From positions 372,001-436,000 of the forward strand of contig NZ_JACHZR010000002.1 in NCBI RefSeq assembly GCF_014193695.1: 64,000 nucleotides of DNA. The letters run 5' to 3'. Origin of the DNA: Rhizobium sp. BK316. Lineage in GTDB: Bacteria; Pseudomonadota; Alphaproteobacteria; Rhizobiales; Rhizobiaceae. Positions 33,586 through 42,886 of the stretch are shown piece after piece. The notes beneath the pieces are model-generated. The model was not told where the DNA came from. It was given only the letters and a program-made list of their open reading frames with translations, and searched no databases. The stretch's first letter is position 1. Each line of letters starts with the position of its first letter. A program made the translations under genes and the position numbers.

Positions 33586-34062
33586 TCAATAGACGAAGGG
33601 ATCGACCTCGGCCTTGGCAGGTTCGTCACTGGCCGAGGGATAGATGACGCCCTTGCGCAGGATGATGTTGGCGTAGAGCCGCGGCTCACTGGTCTGGATG
33701 ACGGCATGGGCCGCCCGCACGCGGCCATAGAAATCCTGCCCGACGAGTGGGATGACTTCGCGATCCGGCTCGTGCCTGGCGCAGCAGGCGATCATTTCCT
33801 CGTGCACGGGGTCGAGCTTGTCGCGTTCGGCCTTCACGGTCGAGCGGAAGATCGCCTCGTCCACAAAGTCGTCGATTGGCAGGACGCTCAAAACGGCATC
33901 GAGAACCGGAATGAGATGGTGCCCGTCGAGCCGGATCAGTCGCCGGGCGTGCTCGATGCCCGGATAGTTGCCGTCGACGATGGCGATTTCGTCGCCATGG
34001 CCCATGCCGCGTAGTGTTGCGAGCAGGTCCGGGCTCAGCAGCGGGTCAAGCCCTTTCAGCAT
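33586..34062 (-). CDS. RbsD/FucU-family sugar mutarotase
   Basis: From ATG 34062 the 158-residue product shows the family signature MGHGDEIAIVDGNYP (about residues 20-34), with the catalytic His in GHGDEI. RbsD and FucU proteins interconvert anomers of ribose or fucose; which sugar is used here is not evident. Its start overlaps the end of the ROK regulator gene by 17 bases, so the two form an operon. Being next to the fructose transporter, it may act on that pathway's sugars. Confidence 0.88.
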   Translation of the reverse strand: MLKGLDPLLSPDLLATLRGMGHGDEIAIVDGNYPGIEHARRLIRLDGHHLIPVLDAVLSVLPIDDFVDEAIFRSTVKAERDKLDPVHEEMIACCARHEPDREVIPLVGQDFYGRVRAAHAVIQTSEPRLYANIILRKGVIYPSASDEPAKAEVDPFVY

Positions 34063-35293
34063 TGTCGATCTCCTTGAAAAGTACATTCTGGTCGGTGAGA
34101 TAACGCGCGAAGATCGGCAGGCTGGCGCCGCCGATGGCACGCGCCTGTGCGCCGACCACGCCTTCAACGATGTCAGGCATGACGACGCCCTGCAGGTCGA
34201 GCTTTTCAGCCTCGTGGATCGTCGCCTGTACGATACGCCGGCGCACCCAGTCGGGAAAGCCGCCATCGATGACGGCGGCGCTGAAGTCGATGATCGAGGC
34301 CGCGGCCACGATCGCCTGTGCCAGCGCCTTGGCCGTATCCTGGATCCAGGCCTCCATCGGTTCGCCGAAATCCACCCAGTCGTCGGCCGAATACCAGAGC
34401 GGCTGCGGGTCGATGCCGCGTTCGCGCAGCATGTTTTCCAAGACGAAGATGGATGCGATCTCAAGAAGCTGCAGCGTCTCGCCATTCTTGCCGCGCACCG
34501 GCAGCGGGCCGATCGCGCCGGCCGTGCCCGTCTTGCCGGAAAAGATCGATGAATTCAGCACGATCCCGCCGCCGATGAAGGAGCCGATGAAGAAATAAAC
34601 GAAATCCGGATAGGAGGGACCGACGCCGAACACCAGTTCCGCGCCGCAGGCACTGGTGGCGTCGTTCTGCAGGAAGACCTGATAAGAGACTTGTTCCGCG
34701 ATTTCGGCCTGCAGATCGAAGTCGCGCCAGACTTCCATGGCTCCTTCAGGCGCCCCCACTTCGTCGGCCCAATTCCAAAGTTCGAAAGGTGCTGCAATTC
34801 CAAGGCCGGCGATGCGGCTGCGCTCGCGCTCCTCGAGTTTTCCCTCCAGCTCTTTGATCCCCTGCGTCACAAAGGACAGGATCTCGTGGGGCAGGGGATA
34901 GGCATAGATCCTGTGCAGCTGCAGCCGGATCCTGCCGACGAAATCCATCAGCACGAGGTCGGCGCTCCGTCGGCCGATCTTTACGCCGAAGGAATAGACG
35001 GCATCCGGATTGAGCCGCATCGGGATGGATGGCTGGCCGACGCGGCCGCGAATGGGCTCCCCGCGCGACAGCAGCCCTTCCTTCTCCAGTACCCGCATGA
35101 TGACGGAGACGGTCTGGGCAGACAGCCCGCTACGACGTGCGATATCGGCCTTCGACAGGGCACCATAGAGGCGCACCAGCGACAGCACGAGCCGTTCGTT
35201 ATAGGCGCGCACCCTGATCTGGTTTGCACCTCCCGACGGATTCAGAATTGGCGGCGGGGCCGGCATCGAATCCGGACCATCCAAGGACGACAT
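34046..35293 (-). CDS. frcR: ROK-family transcriptional regulator, probable FrcR
   Basis: A 415-residue ROK repressor with an N-terminal winged HTH (LSKADIARRSGLSAQTVSVI, about residues 47-66) and a sugar-kinase-like domain. FLQNDATSACGAE holds the NDA motif of the sugar site. The cysteine zinc motif CxCGxxGC that usually follows in ROK proteins is absent: the equivalent stretch reads VRGKNGETLQ. It is divergent from frcB across 234 bases holding a small palindrome, and by position it probably controls frcBCAK. Confidence 0.88.
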   Translation of the reverse strand: MSSLDGPDSMPAPPPILNPSGGANQIRVRAYNERLVLSLVRLYGALSKADIARRSGLSAQTVSVIMRVLEKEGLLSRGEPIRGRVGQPSIPMRLNPDAVYSFGVKIGRRSADLVLMDFVGRIRLQLHRIYAYPLPHEILSFVTQGIKELEGKLEERERSRIAGLGIAAPFELWNWADEVGAPEGAMEVWRDFDLQAEIAEQVSYQVFLQNDATSACGAELVFGVGPSYPDFVYFFIGSFIGGGIVLNSSIFSGKTGTAGAIGPLPVRGKNGETLQLLEIASIFVLENMLRERGIDPQPLWYSADDWVDFGEPMEAWIQDTAKALAQAIVAAASIIDFSAAVIDGGFPDWVRRRIVQATIHEAEKLDLQGVVMPDIVEGVVGAQARAIGGASLPIFARYLTDQNVLFKEIDNAERA

Positions 35294-35349
35294 TGGCCAC
35301 TCCTCCCGATTAACGGCCTATGCCCGATTTCTCGCCAGCATGCCACATC

Positions 35350-35406
35350 GAATTAATAATTCAATTGGATTTATTTATTGACAAGCCGTTTTCTTTCGCT
35401 CTTAAT
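35350..35406 (+). promoter_or_regulatory. frcB promoter and possible FrcR operator
   Basis: GAATT-AAT-AATTC (35350-35362) is a 13-bp palindrome. It is followed by TTGACA (35378-35383), a 17-base spacer and CTTAAT (35401-35406), a good sigma-70-type promoter for frcB. The palindrome lies just upstream of the -35 box. Confidence 0.5.
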
Positions 35407-35527
35407 TGCCATCGTCAACGGCACGGGACGGCTTTGGGAGGGGCTCATGTCACATTCCGCAAGTCTCGCTGTGCATGAATTCCGGCACCGCCTTGGGGGC
35501 GGGTCGGCTAATCTCTGGGAGGAATTC

Positions 35528-36547
35528 ATGAAGAAATCAGTTCTCGCTTTCGGCGCTCTCGCGCTCGGCGTTGCCTTTTCCGCTCCGGCGATGGCGGCAG
35601 ATGTTTCTGCATGCCTGATCACCAAGACCGACACCAACCCCTTCTTCGTCAAGATGAAGGAAGGTGCTACGGCCAAGGCCAAGGAACTCGGCGTTTCGCT
35701 GAAGTCCTATGCCGGCAAGATCGACGGCGACAGCGAAAGCCAGGTCGCAGCGATCGAAAGCTGCATTGCCGACGGCGCAAAGGGCATCCTGCTCACCGCG
35801 TCCGACACCAAGGGCATCGTCTCTTCGGTCAAGAAGGCGCGTGATGCCGGCCTGCTGGTCATCGCGCTCGACACGCCGCTTGAGCCGGCCGATGCCGCCG
35901 ACGCCACCTTCGCCACCGACAACCTGCTCGCCGGCAAGCTGATCGGCCAGTGGGCCAAGGAAACGCTCGGCGACAAGGCCAAGGACGCTAAGGTCGGCTT
36001 CCTCGACCTGACGCCGTCGCAGCCGACGGTCGACGTTCTGCGTGACCAGGGCTTCATGATCGGCTTCGGCATCGACCCGAAGAACCCGAACAAGATCGGC
36101 GACGAAGACGACAAGCGCATCGTCGGCCATGACGTGACCAACGGCAACGAGGAAGGCGGCCGCAAGGCCATGGAAAACCTTCTGCAGAAGGATCCTGGCA
36201 TCAACGTCATCCACACGATCAACGAACCGGCCGCTGTCGGCGCCTATCAGGCGCTGAAGGCCGTCGGTATGGAAAAGAACGTGCTGATCGTATCGGTCGA
36301 CGGCGGTTGCCCGGGCGTCAAGTCGGTCAAGGAAGGCGTCATCGGTGCCACCTCGCAGCAATATCCGCTGCTGATGGCATCGCTCGGTATCGAGGCGATC
36401 AAGAAGTTCGCCGATAGCGGTGAAAAGCCGAAGCCGACCGAAGGCAAGTCCTTCTTCGACACCGGCGTTTCGCTCGTCACCGACAAGCCGGTCTCCGGCG
36501 TCAAGTCGATCGACACCAAGGAAGGCACGGACAAGTGCTGGGGCTGA
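35528..36547 (+). CDS. frcB: fructose ABC transporter substrate-binding protein
   Basis: From ATG 35528, preceded by GGGAGGAATTC, the 339-residue protein has a signal peptide (about 1-23, AMAA) and the type-1 periplasmic sugar-binding fold. [20 protein letters not shown] near the N terminus is the typical start of the ribose/fructose-binding (Peripla_BP_4) group. With frcC, frcA and frcK in the same order it matches the S. meliloti FrcB high-affinity fructose, mannose and ribose uptake protein. A terminator-like hairpin follows, consistent with a higher amount of this component. Confidence 0.92.
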   Translation: MKKSVLAFGALALGVAFSAPAMAADVSACLITKTDTNPFFVKMKEGATAKAKELGVSLKSYAGKIDGDSESQVAAIESCIADGAKGILLTASDTKGIVSSVKKARDAGLLVIALDTPLEPADAADATFATDNLLAGKLIGQWAKETLGDKAKDAKVGFLDLTPSQPTVDVLRDQGFMIGFGIDPKNPNKIGDEDDKRIVGHDVTNGNEEGGRKAMENLLQKDPGINVIHTINEPAAVGAYQALKAVGMEKNVLIVSVDGGCPGVKSVKEGVIGATSQQYPLLMASLGIEAIKKFADSGEKPKPTEGKSFFDTGVSLVTDKPVSGVKSIDTKEGTDKCWG

Positions 36548-36571
36548 GCCCTGCCTGATTGACATCAGAAA

Positions 36572-36597
36572 GGCCGGGGCTTGATCCCCGGCCATTT
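36572..36597 (+). terminator. hairpin between frcB and frcC (partial terminator)
   Basis: GGCCGGGG (36572-36579) and CCCCGGCC (36586-36593) pair around CTTGAT, followed by ATTTT. It can shorten the operon transcript so that frcB outnumbers frcC and frcA. Confidence 0.7.
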
Positions 36598-36702
36598 TGG
36601 GCAGACGATATGCCGTCGCCCGACAAACCGGCTGATTAAGACCGGAAGTATATCGGCCGCGGCTTCCGCGTGGGTTCGGCGCGCGGATGCGAAGGAGGAA
36701 CA

Positions 36703-37767
36703 ATGACCGGAGCACAGGAATTTGAACGTGTCCTCGACAAGAGCGACAAGAACGTCGCCTCGTTCGAGCACGAGACCGTCTCGCTGATCAAGCGCGCCCA
36801 GCATTTTCTGCACTCGACACCGGCCGCCGTGCCGCTGATCGTGCTGGTGCTGGCGATCATCATTTTCGGGATAACGATTGGCGGACGATTCTTCTCGTCC
36901 TACACCCTGACACTGATCCTGCAGCAGATCGCCATCGTCGGCATTCTCGGCGCGGCCCAGACGCTGGTCATCCTGACCGCCGGCATCGATCTGTCGATCG
37001 GCGTCATCATGGTGATCTCGGCCGTCATCATGGGCAATGTCGCCATCACCTACGGCATACCAACACCGATCGCGGTCATTGTTGGCCTCCTCGTCGGCGG
37101 CCTGTGCGGATTGCTGAACGGCTTCCTCGTCGCCTACATGAAACTGCCGCCATTCATCGTGACACTTGGCACCTGGAACATCGTCATGGCGACGAATTTC
37201 ATCTATTCGGCCAACGAGACGATCCGCGACACCGATGTCGACGAACAGGCGCCGCTGCTGCATCTTTTCGCCGCGAGCTTCAAGCTCGGCAGTGCCGTGC
37301 TGACGCTCGGTGTCGTCGCCATGGTGCTGCTCGTTCTTCTACTCTGGTATGTGCTCAACCACACCGCCTGGGGAAGGCATGTCTATGCGGTCGGCGACGA
37401 TCCGGAAGCAGCCAAGCTTTCCGGCATCCAGGCCAAGAAGGTATTGCTGACCGTCTACACCATATCGGGCGTCATCGCCGCCTTCGCGGCCTGGGTCTCG
37501 ATCGGCCGCAACGGCTCGATCTCGCCATCCTCGGCCGTCACCGACTACAATCTCCAGGCGATCACCGCGACCGTGATCGGCGGCATCTCGCTGTTCGGTG
37601 GCCGCGGCTCCATTCTCGGCACGCTCTTCGGCGCCATGATCGTCGGCGTCGTGTCGATGGGCCTCAATATGCTCGGCGCCGACCCGCAATGGAAAGTCCT
37701 GCTGACCGGCGTGCTGATCATCGCCGCCGTCGCCATCGATCAGTGGATCAGAAAGGTTTCGGTGTAA
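36703..37767 (+). CDS. frcC: fructose ABC transporter permease
   Basis: A 354-residue permease started at ATG 36703 after GAAGGAGGA. A cytoplasmic N-terminal stretch of about 50 residues precedes eight to ten hydrophobic segments of the BPD_transp_2 (RbsC) family. The family stretch LTAGIDLSIGVIM (about residues 95-110) is visible, and AVGDDPEAAKLSGI is the cytoplasmic loop that contacts the ATPase. It forms the channel for sugar delivered by FrcB. The ATPase gene starts three bases after its stop. Confidence 0.92.
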   Translation: MTGAQEFERVLDKSDKNVASFEHETVSLIKRAQHFLHSTPAAVPLIVLVLAIIIFGITIGGRFFSSYTLTLILQQIAIVGILGAAQTLVILTAGIDLSIGVIMVISAVIMGNVAITYGIPTPIAVIVGLLVGGLCGLLNGFLVAYMKLPPFIVTLGTWNIVMATNFIYSANETIRDTDVDEQAPLLHLFAASFKLGSAVLTLGVVAMVLLVLLLWYVLNHTAWGRHVYAVGDDPEAAKLSGIQAKKVLLTVYTISGVIAAFAAWVSIGRNGSISPSSAVTDYNLQAITATVIGGISLFGGRGSILGTLFGAMIVGVVSMGLNMLGADPQWKVLLTGVLIIAAVAIDQWIRKVSV

Positions 37768-37769
37768 CC

Positions 37770-38552
37770 ATGGCTGTCGAACCCATTCTCACCGCCCGCG
37801 GCCTCGTCAAGCGTTATGGACGTGTGACAGCGCTCGACAATGCCGATTTCGACCTCTATCCGGGCGAAATCCTCGCGGTCATCGGCGATAACGGTGCCGG
37901 TAAATCCTCGCTCATCAAGGCGATATCTGGGGCCGTCACCCCCGACGAAGGGGTGATCACCCTGGAAGGCCGGCAGGTGCATTTCAGATCGCCGATGGAA
38001 GCGCGCGATGCGGGCATCGAAACCGTCTATCAGAACCTCGCCCTTTCGCCGGCTTTGTCGATCGCCGACAACATGTTCCTCGGCCGCGAGATCCGCAAAC
38101 CGGGTCCGCTCGGCTCCTGGTTCCGCATGCTCGACCGGCCGACGATGGAAAAGCAGGCGCGCAACAAGTTGTCCGAACTCGGCCTGATGACCATCCAGAA
38201 TATCAATCAGGCGGTGGAAACGCTCTCCGGCGGCCAGCGCCAGGGCGTCGCCGTTGCCCGTGCGGCAGCCTTCGGCTCAAAGGTCATCATCATGGACGAG
38301 CCGACTGCCGCTCTCGGCGTTAAGGAAAGTCGTCGCGTGCTGGAACTGATCCTCGACGTGCGCGCCCGCGGCATTCCGATCGTGCTCATCTCGCACAACA
38401 TGCCGCATGTCTTCGAGGTGGCGGACCGCATCCATATCCATCGCCTTGGGCGCCGCCTGACGGTCATCAACCCCAAGGAATACACGATGTCCGACGCCGT
38501 CGCCTTCATGACCGGCGCCAAGGCGGTCCCTGCGGAGCCCGTCGCTGCATGA
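37770..38552 (+). CDS. frcA: fructose ABC transporter ATP-binding protein
   Basis: A 260-residue single-domain ATPase of the sugar-transport (MglA/RbsA half) type. Walker A is IGDNGAGKSSLIK (about residues 35-47), the signature is LSGGQRQGVAVARA, Walker B is IIMDEPTAALG, and ISHNMP carries the switch His. It starts two bases after the frcC stop and ends in an ATGA overlap with frcK. Confidence 0.94.
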   Translation: MAVEPILTARGLVKRYGRVTALDNADFDLYPGEILAVIGDNGAGKSSLIKAISGAVTPDEGVITLEGRQVHFRSPMEARDAGIETVYQNLALSPALSIADNMFLGREIRKPGPLGSWFRMLDRPTMEKQARNKLSELGLMTIQNINQAVETLSGGQRQGVAVARAAAFGSKVIIMDEPTAALGVKESRRVLELILDVRARGIPIVLISHNMPHVFEVADRIHIHRLGRRLTVINPKEYTMSDAVAFMTGAKAVPAEPVAA

Positions 38553-39181
38553 ATGCAAGAATAGACGACATAGTCGGCGAGGTCTTGAACCGCGCCGGCA
38601 ATACGAGGCGCTTCCTCATCGCGATCGCCGGCCCGCCGGGTGCCGGCAAATCCACCATGGCTGACAAAGTCGCCAGCGGCCTTAAAGCGAAGGGCGAGAG
38701 TGCTGCGGTGCTGCCCATGGACGGCTTCCATATGGACAACGCCATTCTCATCGAGCGTGGTCTGCTGGCCCGCAAGGGCATTCCGGAAACCTTCGATGTG
38801 CGCGGCTTCCTCGATATCGTCAAAGCCGTGCGCCCCGCCGATCAGGAAGTTCTCGTTCCCGTCTTCGACCGTTCGCGTGAGCTTGCCATCGCCTCTGCCC
38901 GGCCGATCGATCCCAAGGACCGCTTCATCATCATCGAGGGCAACTATCTGCTCTTCACTGAGGGCAAATGGGCTGAACTCGACGGTATCTTCGATTACAC
39001 GATCATGCTCGCCCCGCCGATGGAGGTTCTGGAAGAGCGCCTCTGGGATCGTTGGCGCGGCTATAAGCTGACCGAGGAAGAAGCAAGTGCCAAAGTCTAT
39101 GGCAACGACCTGCCGAACGGCCGTCTCATCCTCGAAAATCGCCGGCCTGCCGATATCACATTGGAAATCGCGCTGGCCTGA
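38549..39181 (+). CDS. frcK: P-loop kinase-like protein of the frc operon
   Basis: A 210-residue nucleotide-binding protein of the phosphoribulokinase/uridine kinase fold, with Walker A GPPGAGKSTMAD (about residues 29-40) and DGFHMDN downstream as the sugar-side loop. In S. meliloti, FrcK lies at the same place in the operon and has been proposed to be a kinase; a direct fructose kinase activity is not established and a fructokinase gene exists at 45298-46224. Its ATG overlaps the frcA stop. Confidence 0.85.
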   Translation: MNARIDDIVGEVLNRAGNTRRFLIAIAGPPGAGKSTMADKVASGLKAKGESAAVLPMDGFHMDNAILIERGLLARKGIPETFDVRGFLDIVKAVRPADQEVLVPVFDRSRELAIASARPIDPKDRFIIIEGNYLLFTEGKWAELDGIFDYTIMLAPPMEVLEERLWDRWRGYKLTEEEASAKVYGNDLPNGRLILENRRPADITLEIALA

Positions 39182-39245
39182 ACAGTTGTTTCCGTACCGG
39201 TGTTGATGCTATCGAGGCGAAACCCGCATCGCTTCGGAGGCTCCC

Positions 39246-40286
39246 ATGCAATCGCTCACCATCCGCCGTCCTGACGACTGGCATCTGCATCTGCGCGACG
39301 GCGCCATGCTGGAAGGTGTGATCGGCGATACGAGCCGCACCTTCGCGCGTGCCATCGTCATGCCGAACCTGGTGCCACCCGTCGTCACGACCGCGGATGC
39401 GACCGCCTATCGCGAGCGCATCATGAAGGCGCTTCCTGCTGGCCACCGCTTCCAGCCGCTGATGACGCTCTATCTGACCGAGGATACGAGCCCCGACGAC
39501 GTGGAAGAGGGAAAGAAGAGCGGCCTCGTCACCGCCGTCAAACTTTATCCGGCCGGCGCCACGACGAATTCGCACGGTGGCGTGCGTGACATGGAAAAGG
39601 CCATGCCGGTGCTGGAGCGCATGGCCAGGATCGGGCTGCCGCTCTGCGTCCATGGAGAGGTGACGACACCTGATGTCGATATCTTCGATCGCGAAGCTGT
39701 CTTCATCGAGACGGTGCTCGACCCGCTGCGCAAGCGCCTGCCGGAACTGAAGGTGACGATGGAACATGTCACGACATCAGATGGCATCGACTATATCAAG
39801 TCGGCCAAGGCCAATCTCGCCGGTTCCATCACCACCCATCACCTGATCATCAACCGCAACGCCATCCTCGTCGGCGGCATTCGCCCGCATTATTACTGCC
39901 TGCCGGTCGCAAAACGCGAAAACCACAGGCTGGCGCTCCGGGCCGCGGCGACGAGCGGCGATAGCAGGTTCTTCCTCGGCACGGATTCCGCGCCCCATGT
40001 CGACCCGCTCAAGGAATGCGCCTGCGGCTGCGCAGGAATCTATACCTCGATCAACACGATGAGCTGCCTTGCCCATGTGTTCGAACAGGATGGCGCACTC
40101 GACAAGCTGGAGGCTTTTGCCTCTCTGAATGGCCCCGCCTGGTATGGGCTGGCGCCCAACGAGGAACGCATCACGCTGGAGCGTCAGGCCGAACCGATGG
40201 TCTTCCCCGCCAGGATTGAGACCGGCGCCGGTCCAGTCACCGTCTTCGATCCGATGTTTGCGCTGCATTGGCAGATCAAAGCCTGA
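39246..40286 (+). CDS. pyrC: dihydroorotase PyrC
   Basis: A 346-residue dihydroorotase of the class II (E. coli PyrC) type, which closes carbamoyl aspartate to dihydroorotate in pyrimidine synthesis. [10 protein letters not shown] (residues about 10-19) gives the first two metal His, [12 protein letters not shown] holds the carboxylated Lys, CVHGEV and THHLI give further metal His, and GTDSAPH the catalytic Asp. It is monocistronic and about 65 bases after frcK. Confidence 0.95.
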   Translation: MQSLTIRRPDDWHLHLRDGAMLEGVIGDTSRTFARAIVMPNLVPPVVTTADATAYRERIMKALPAGHRFQPLMTLYLTEDTSPDDVEEGKKSGLVTAVKLYPAGATTNSHGGVRDMEKAMPVLERMARIGLPLCVHGEVTTPDVDIFDREAVFIETVLDPLRKRLPELKVTMEHVTTSDGIDYIKSAKANLAGSITTHHLIINRNAILVGGIRPHYYCLPVAKRENHRLALRAAATSGDSRFFLGTDSAPHVDPLKECACGCAGIYTSINTMSCLAHVFEQDGALDKLEAFASLNGPAWYGLAPNEERITLERQAEPMVFPARIETGAGPVTVFDPMFALHWQIKA

Positions 40287-40463
40287 GAAAAGACGTTGCA
40301 GGCTTAAATATTATTCTCCTTATAGTTGCTGCTGGATGTTGAATTTGTAACGCTCGGCTGCAGAACCGATGTTTTTTAACGGAATGCGTAAGACATTCGT
40401 CAGCAATGACGAGATAGATTTCAGAACGTTATCGGCGCGGCAGGAGCCGCGGAGATTTAAAGC

Positions 40464-41642
40464 ATGATGCTTGACTATAATTCATTGCTGCTGGCGCTTG
40501 GCGTTTCAGCAACCTGCCTTGCCGTGACGCTCATGGGAAGCTGGCTCGTGCGCCGGGCCGAAACCTTTCTTCTCACCGGCGCATTCGGCCTCGTTCTCGT
40601 CGTCGCCGGCATTTTTGCCTACGCCTTTTATGTAGAACAGCCCGGGCCTGTGCTCGGCGTCGGCAATTTCGTGCTGTTCCATGCCGGCTTCGCCACCATC
40701 TGGGGCGCTGGCTATCAGTTCCGCACCGGCCGGCTCCCGATATCAGGCATCGTCGTCCGTGCGCTTGTCGCGATGGCCATATCCATTCCGCCGATGATCG
40801 CCGGGCTGGATGGTCTGGCCTTCATGGCGGATAATCTCGCCATCGCCTTTCTGCTCTTCACGACCGCCTGGCAATATTGGCTCGACCGCGCCGAAGCACC
40901 TGCGCCGATATCAGGCATCACCGCCCTCTACACGTTGACGGCGATTTCCTTCGTCCTCTGCGCTGCCGTGTTGATCTGGGACGGCAAACTGGTGCTTGGC
41001 GCCGCACCCAGCAATTGGGCGGAAGACCTGAGCCTTGCCATATGCATTGCCGGGATGACCGGCATCGGCGCCCTATCGCTGGCGCTGCATCAATGGCGGC
41101 TTGCCGCCCGTCACCGCATCGATGCGATCACCGATCCGCTGACCGGCTTGCTGAACCGCCGCGCGCTGTTCGACCAATATGGCGTTCGCACCATGGGTGT
41201 TTCGACCGCCGTCATCCTCTTCGACATCGATCATTTCAAATCGGTCAACGACCGCTATGGCCATGCAGTCGGCGACCATGTCCTGAAGGTCTTTGCCGGC
41301 GAACTTTCGGCCAATTGCCGCAGCGGCGATACGGCCGCCCGTCTCGGCGGTGAAGAATTCGCTCTGGTGCTGAAGGAAATCATGCCCGGCCGCGCCGAGC
41401 TTGCCGCCGAGCGTATCCGCAAGGCCTTCGAGGATCGCGACATTTATGTCGACGACGAGGTGCTGAAATGCACCGTCAGTGTCGGCGTCGCCCCCGGCCG
41501 CTCCAAGCCGCTCGATTTCGATGCCATGCTGGGAGAGGCGGACAAGGCGCTCTATGTCGCCAAACGCGCCGGCCGCAACCGTGTCGAGCTCGCCAGCCAC
41601 CTTCATTCGGTGCCGGCAGGGGATGCGCGCTCGGCCTCTTGA
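40464..41642 (+). CDS. membrane GGDEF diguanylate cyclase
   Basis: A 392-residue enzyme with an N-terminal membrane domain of about six to seven helices (residues 5-210) and a C-terminal GGDEF domain. The active site reads RLGGEEFALVL, and RSGD five residues before it is a complete RxxD inhibitory site, so feedback inhibition by c-di-GMP is possible. It should make c-di-GMP and so affect motility or exopolysaccharide. The membrane part is not a recognised sensor domain. Confidence 0.93.
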   Translation: MMLDYNSLLLALGVSATCLAVTLMGSWLVRRAETFLLTGAFGLVLVVAGIFAYAFYVEQPGPVLGVGNFVLFHAGFATIWGAGYQFRTGRLPISGIVVRALVAMAISIPPMIAGLDGLAFMADNLAIAFLLFTTAWQYWLDRAEAPAPISGITALYTLTAISFVLCAAVLIWDGKLVLGAAPSNWAEDLSLAICIAGMTGIGALSLALHQWRLAARHRIDAITDPLTGLLNRRALFDQYGVRTMGVSTAVILFDIDHFKSVNDRYGHAVGDHVLKVFAGELSANCRSGDTAARLGGEEFALVLKEIMPGRAELAAERIRKAFEDRDIYVDDEVLKCTVSVGVAPGRSKPLDFDAMLGEADKALYVAKRAGRNRVELASHLHSVPAGDARSAS

Positions 41643-41829
41643 TCCCTCTTCCGACCTTTCGTAAGTTGACAGTCGGTCGGCCGGATGCAGCCAGCCGCCC
41701 CGCGATGCGCAAGCATATGGTGAATGCATCCAAATCCACCTTCACATCCTTGCTCTGGCAATCGATGGCGAACGGGTCAGCAGACGCGGGCACTGATCTT
41801 CCTGTTTGCCGCCGACGGAAGGATGAACA

Positions 41830-42366
41830 ATGCGCGATTTTCGCGATGCCAAGCTTATGGCAAAAACCCTGCGGCAGGCACTTGCCGACCGCGATATTTC
41901 CCTCACCCATAGCGAAACCCTGGAGATTGTCGCCAGACAATTCGGCCTCGACCAGTGGAATATTCTTTCCGCAAAACTGGACGAGACGGAAGGGGCAAGG
42001 TCCTCAATCGGCATCGAGCCGCCGGTGCCGATCTTCCGCATCTTCTCGGTCGAGAAGGCGATGGAATTCTACTGCGGCTTCCTGGGTTTCACGCTCGACT
42101 GGGAGCATCGTTTCGGCGAAAACTCCCCGCTCTATTGCCAGGTCTCGCGCGAGAATATGCAACTGCACCTGAGCGAGCATTCCGGCGATGCCAGCCCCGG
42201 CGCGCGAGCCTTCGTACGGGTGAGGGATGTCAGAGCCTATCAGGCAGAACTCGCCGCCAAGAAATATCGATACATGAATCCAGGCATCGAGGAAGCGCCC
42301 TGGGGCCTCGAAATGGGCGTCATCGACCCCTTCAACAACCGCATCACCTTCTGCCAACAGAATTGA
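41830..42366 (+). CDS. VOC/glyoxalase superfamily protein with N-terminal extension
   Basis: A 178-residue protein. The first 50 residues (AKTLRQALADRDISLTHSET) form the helical glyoxalase-related domain found in front of bleomycin-resistance-like VOC proteins. The VOC domain follows from about residue 65 (FRIFSVEKAMEFYCGFLGF) with metal-site-like residues (HLSEHSG). Such proteins bind metals or drugs; a definite substrate is not visible. Location is cytoplasmic. Confidence 0.85.
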   Translation: MRDFRDAKLMAKTLRQALADRDISLTHSETLEIVARQFGLDQWNILSAKLDETEGARSSIGIEPPVPIFRIFSVEKAMEFYCGFLGFTLDWEHRFGENSPLYCQVSRENMQLHLSEHSGDASPGARAFVRVRDVRAYQAELAAKKYRYMNPGIEEAPWGLEMGVIDPFNNRITFCQQN

Positions 42367-42401
42367 TTGGCGAGGGCGGAGGGATATTCCCTCCGCCCTT
42401 T

Positions 42402-42884
42402 TCAAATGGTCATGAGCGCCCGCACGAACGCGACCGAGGCCAGCAGCGAGGCGATGGTGCGCACATGGTTCCACCAGGTCCAGTCCCTGAGATAGGTCGT
42501 CCAGAGCTGCACCGCGTCTGGCCCGTTGCCGCTGACTTTCGCCAGCGCGTCATTCATCGGCACGTTGAAGACGATGGTCGAGAGGAAGGATGCGATGACA
42601 TAGAGTGCTGCGCCGGCGAGCATCATCGAAGAGGCGCCGCCGCGCCAGTTCAGGAAGGCCAGCACTGCGATCACGACGCAGAGGATCGCCGTCGGCACGA
42701 AAAGCAGCATGAAGGGCGAGCGGACGATGGTCACGTTGATGGAATTCATCGCTGCGATGCCCTGCTCGGGCGGGATGCGCGAAAAAGCAGTCATGATGAA
42801 GGTGGAAAAGGCAAAGAAGATGCCGGCGACAAGACCGCTGCCGATCGCCGCCGCAATAAGGGAAATGACGAGGAGGATCTGCAT
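42402..42884 (-). CDS. DUF1772 (anthrone oxygenase-like) membrane protein
   Basis: A 160-residue protein starting at ATG 42884, two bases after the stop of the upstream NmrA-like gene. It has about four membrane helices, an N-terminal one (LLVISLIAAAIGSGLVAGIF), and the DUF1772 conserved stretch FNVPMNDALAKV near the middle. Members are called anthrone oxygenase-like, but a function in bacteria is not established. It is transcribed with the NmrA-like gene. Confidence 0.85.
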   Translation of the reverse strand: MQILLVISLIAAAIGSGLVAGIFFAFSTFIMTAFSRIPPEQGIAAMNSINVTIVRSPFMLLFVPTAILCVVIAVLAFLNWRGGASSMMLAGAALYVIASFLSTIVFNVPMNDALAKVSGNGPDAVQLWTTYLRDWTWWNHVRTIASLLASVAFVRALMTI

Positions 42885-42886
42885 GG

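Noticed and set aside
37104..37769. 5' extension of the frcA frame inside frcC
   Set aside because: The frame is open upstream but the sequence there is a frame-shifted reading of frcC; FrcA homology and spacing start at ATG 37770.
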